Below, in pieces: positions 16,501 through 16,670 of a stretch of DNA of 16,670 nucleotides; the first letter of the stretch is position 1; the number at the start of each line of letters is the position of its first letter. The notes under the pieces are model-generated. The model had not been told where the DNA came from. It saw nothing but the letters and a program-made list of their open reading frames with translations, and ran no database searches. The position numbers were made by a program, and so were the translations under genes. Source of the DNA: an uncultured Saprospiraceae bacterium (GTDB taxonomy: Bacteria > Bacteroidota > Bacteroidia > Chitinophagales > Saprospiraceae); contig CALGLS010000072.1 of the NCBI GenBank assembly GCA_937959375.1, forward strand, positions 1 through 16,670, given 5' to 3'.

Positions 16501-16604
16501 AAGGCCAAAAAGTAAAACCTGGTGTTTATGTTTACCAAATCGAAGTTCAATTTACTGATGGCGCAACAGAGACAATATTCGGCGACATTACGATCGCTGA
16601 CTAA
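13560..16604 (+). CDS. T9SS type B (gliding-motility-associated C-terminus) Ig/SprB-repeat surface protein
   Basis: The protein has 1014 residues. The ATG at 13560 gives a clean signal peptide ('MNLLTKTSTLVLLLVCLSQS', cut probably after IFA); a TTG two codons earlier is less likely. Residues 24-~230 show an alpha/beta fold resembling class I glutamine-amidotransferase-like domains ('ENIAIME', 'ADVLILSSG', 'GRSIYIQSE'). The usual nucleophile Cys after the second strand is absent, so catalysis is not supported. Five Ig-like repeats follow at ~232-316, 322-411, 415-503, 505-594 and 595-681, with 'QWMIDG' and 'ICEG' cores and paired Cys. Two SprB-type repeats lie at ~683-754 and 757-836, then a PKD-like domain (~837-916). 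The end (~919-1014) is the type B sorting domain, 'IYIPNAFSPNGDGQNDYF' and 'VVDRWGNVLFSK'. A surface adhesin or motility-associated role is inferred from relatives. It has its own terminator. Confidence 0.95.
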   Translation: MNLLTKTSTLVLLLVCLSQSIFAENIAIMESKSFHPMQVMDDNWQAVAESMGHTTSVHNQSDLDDITNFDNADVLILSSGLIDLPANRQATIQQFIESGRSIYIQSEFQLTHPGNVTFENIISNLGNSFTWEGETTGSITPMQVIGTLSNTSNTISELSYYWYGTYGSGDASIIPFLQNNDKNYGFIYCPEDMNIGKIVTTTDQDWVRINLSPELMSNIIELLAAGANTVAPLVTIETTQDQGCDNSPFIFDATIQNNTAGINYQWTLNGLEISGATNVTYTNSNLASGDVIECIISMAMDCATYEHVSNPITISIAGNLATPTLSITANTNTICQGMEVNFTSIISDSSDVESLSLQWYLNGTAINGANDAVYSNNTLTNNDEVTCELIYDNICAQNLLATANSITINVISGLQPTVSITANTDEICEGENVIFVASGSYWGTNPTFNWMIDGISTGTNASVFETTNLLNGQLVSCTLTSSEDCLLANDIQSNQINTTVNETLTPTLGISADINEICEGEFVTFIALGENWGGNPFFQWMVDGQPVGTNDSVFSTMSLSPNQEVTCIVTATGDCLAFSILESDPVSVLVNTPSFPTISIESDLSQICEGTEITFTANGTNLGTNPSYQWMIDGVNVGTNNPTFSTTDISNGQVITCNLTSNANCISTTSATSNELSIMVNPLSIAILGTTNNFCDNSTGAVLVSAIGGAAPFTYQWSDGSTTEEITNMAGGLYTVTATDAIGCSATLEVTIENQDGLMIDNIETIKADCGGNDGEARVFMSDPTQTYYFTWTNSRGEVISLNHLAHNLEPGNYQVEITDDNDCYTTETVLIEASVAVELDLEKSVRIGFGETYTLSPRVASAGNLTYNWSPAEGLSCTDCLNPKVTPTQDVKYTLTVTNEAGCSATSSIIIYLDLNHGIYIPNAFSPNGDGQNDYFTAYAGDNVHHIKTLTVVDRWGNVLFSKSELTAGHETEGWNGTFKGQKVKPGVYVYQIEVQFTDGATETIFGDITIAD
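14254..15600 (+). repeat. Five tandem Ig-like repeats (~88 residues each)
   Basis: The shared core is 'P-T-x-x-I-x-x-x-x-x-x-I-C-E-G', then 'W-M-I-D-G-x-x-x-G-T-N', then 'F-x-T-x-x-L-x-x-G-Q-x-V-x-C-x-L-T-S-x-x-x-C'. Repeats 3, 4 and 5 are most alike. Repeats 1 and 2 have 'QWTLNGLEISGA' and 'QWYLNGTAINGA' instead, so two subtypes exist. Recent duplication at the downstream end is the simplest reading. Confidence 0.85.
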
Positions 16605-16631
16605 AGATAGTTAATGGGTGATTCATTGGCA

Positions 16632-16668
16632 ATGGCCTGGCAACAACGTTGTCAGGCCATCCTTTTTT
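16632..16668 (+). terminator. Intrinsic terminator of the type B surface-protein gene
   Basis: ATGGCCTGGCAAC (16632-16644) pairs with GTTGTCAGGCCAT (16648-16660), a 13-bp stem with one G-U wobble and an AAC loop. CC and a run of six T follow (16663-16668). It starts 27 bases after the stop codon. Confidence 0.92.
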
Positions 16669-16670
16669 GG

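Noticed and set aside
1..16670. Defence, toxin-antitoxin, phage or mobile-element system
   Set aside because: No nuclease, methyltransferase, integrase, transposase, reverse transcriptase or regulator gene is present. The content is surface proteins, one metabolic enzyme and one small membrane protein.

Overview
The window looks like chromosomal DNA of a Bacteroidota species, probably of the Saprospiria/Lewinella type. The placement rests on four large secreted proteins with type IX secretion system (T9SS) C-terminal sorting domains, on GEVED, HYR, SprB-repeat and MopE-like modules, on AT-rich intergenic DNA, and on one TAnnTTTG promoter element. The class-level placement is inference.

Layout from left to right. 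(1) Positions 2-3628 (+) hold the 3' part of a very large surface-protein gene, open at the window edge, ending in a T9SS type A sorting domain. (2) After a long inverted repeat, 3800-5158 (+) encodes a smaller type A cargo protein that shares a ~110-residue module with the first gene. (3) Positions 5159-5837 hold no confident gene, only possible coding debris on the minus strand. (4) Positions 5916-10007 (-) encode a 1363-residue beta-helix/thrombospondin-3/MopE/HYR/GEVED protein with a type A signal, closed by a strong hairpin at 5838-5877. (5) After a gene-poor stretch, 10477-10638 (-) encodes a 53-residue two-helix membrane protein with its own promoter element and terminator. (6) After another gap, 11320-12942 (-) encodes malate synthase A, the only cytosolic metabolic enzyme here. 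Palindromic candidate operator sites lie in its upstream region. (7) Positions 13560-16604 (+) encode a 1014-residue protein with an amidotransferase-like N-terminal fold, five tandem Ig-like repeats, two SprB repeats and a T9SS type B (gliding-motility-associated) C-terminus. A strong terminator follows at 16632-16668.

The genes appear to be separate transcription units. The four large proteins share one route: Sec export, passage through the T9SS outer-membrane translocon, cleavage of the C-terminal signal, and attachment to or release from the cell surface. Malate synthase is the second step of the glyoxylate bypass and has no evident link to them. I see no mobile element, CRISPR array, RNA gene or defence system. 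The least explained items are the 'DGELRG' module shared by the first two genes and the 53-residue membrane protein.
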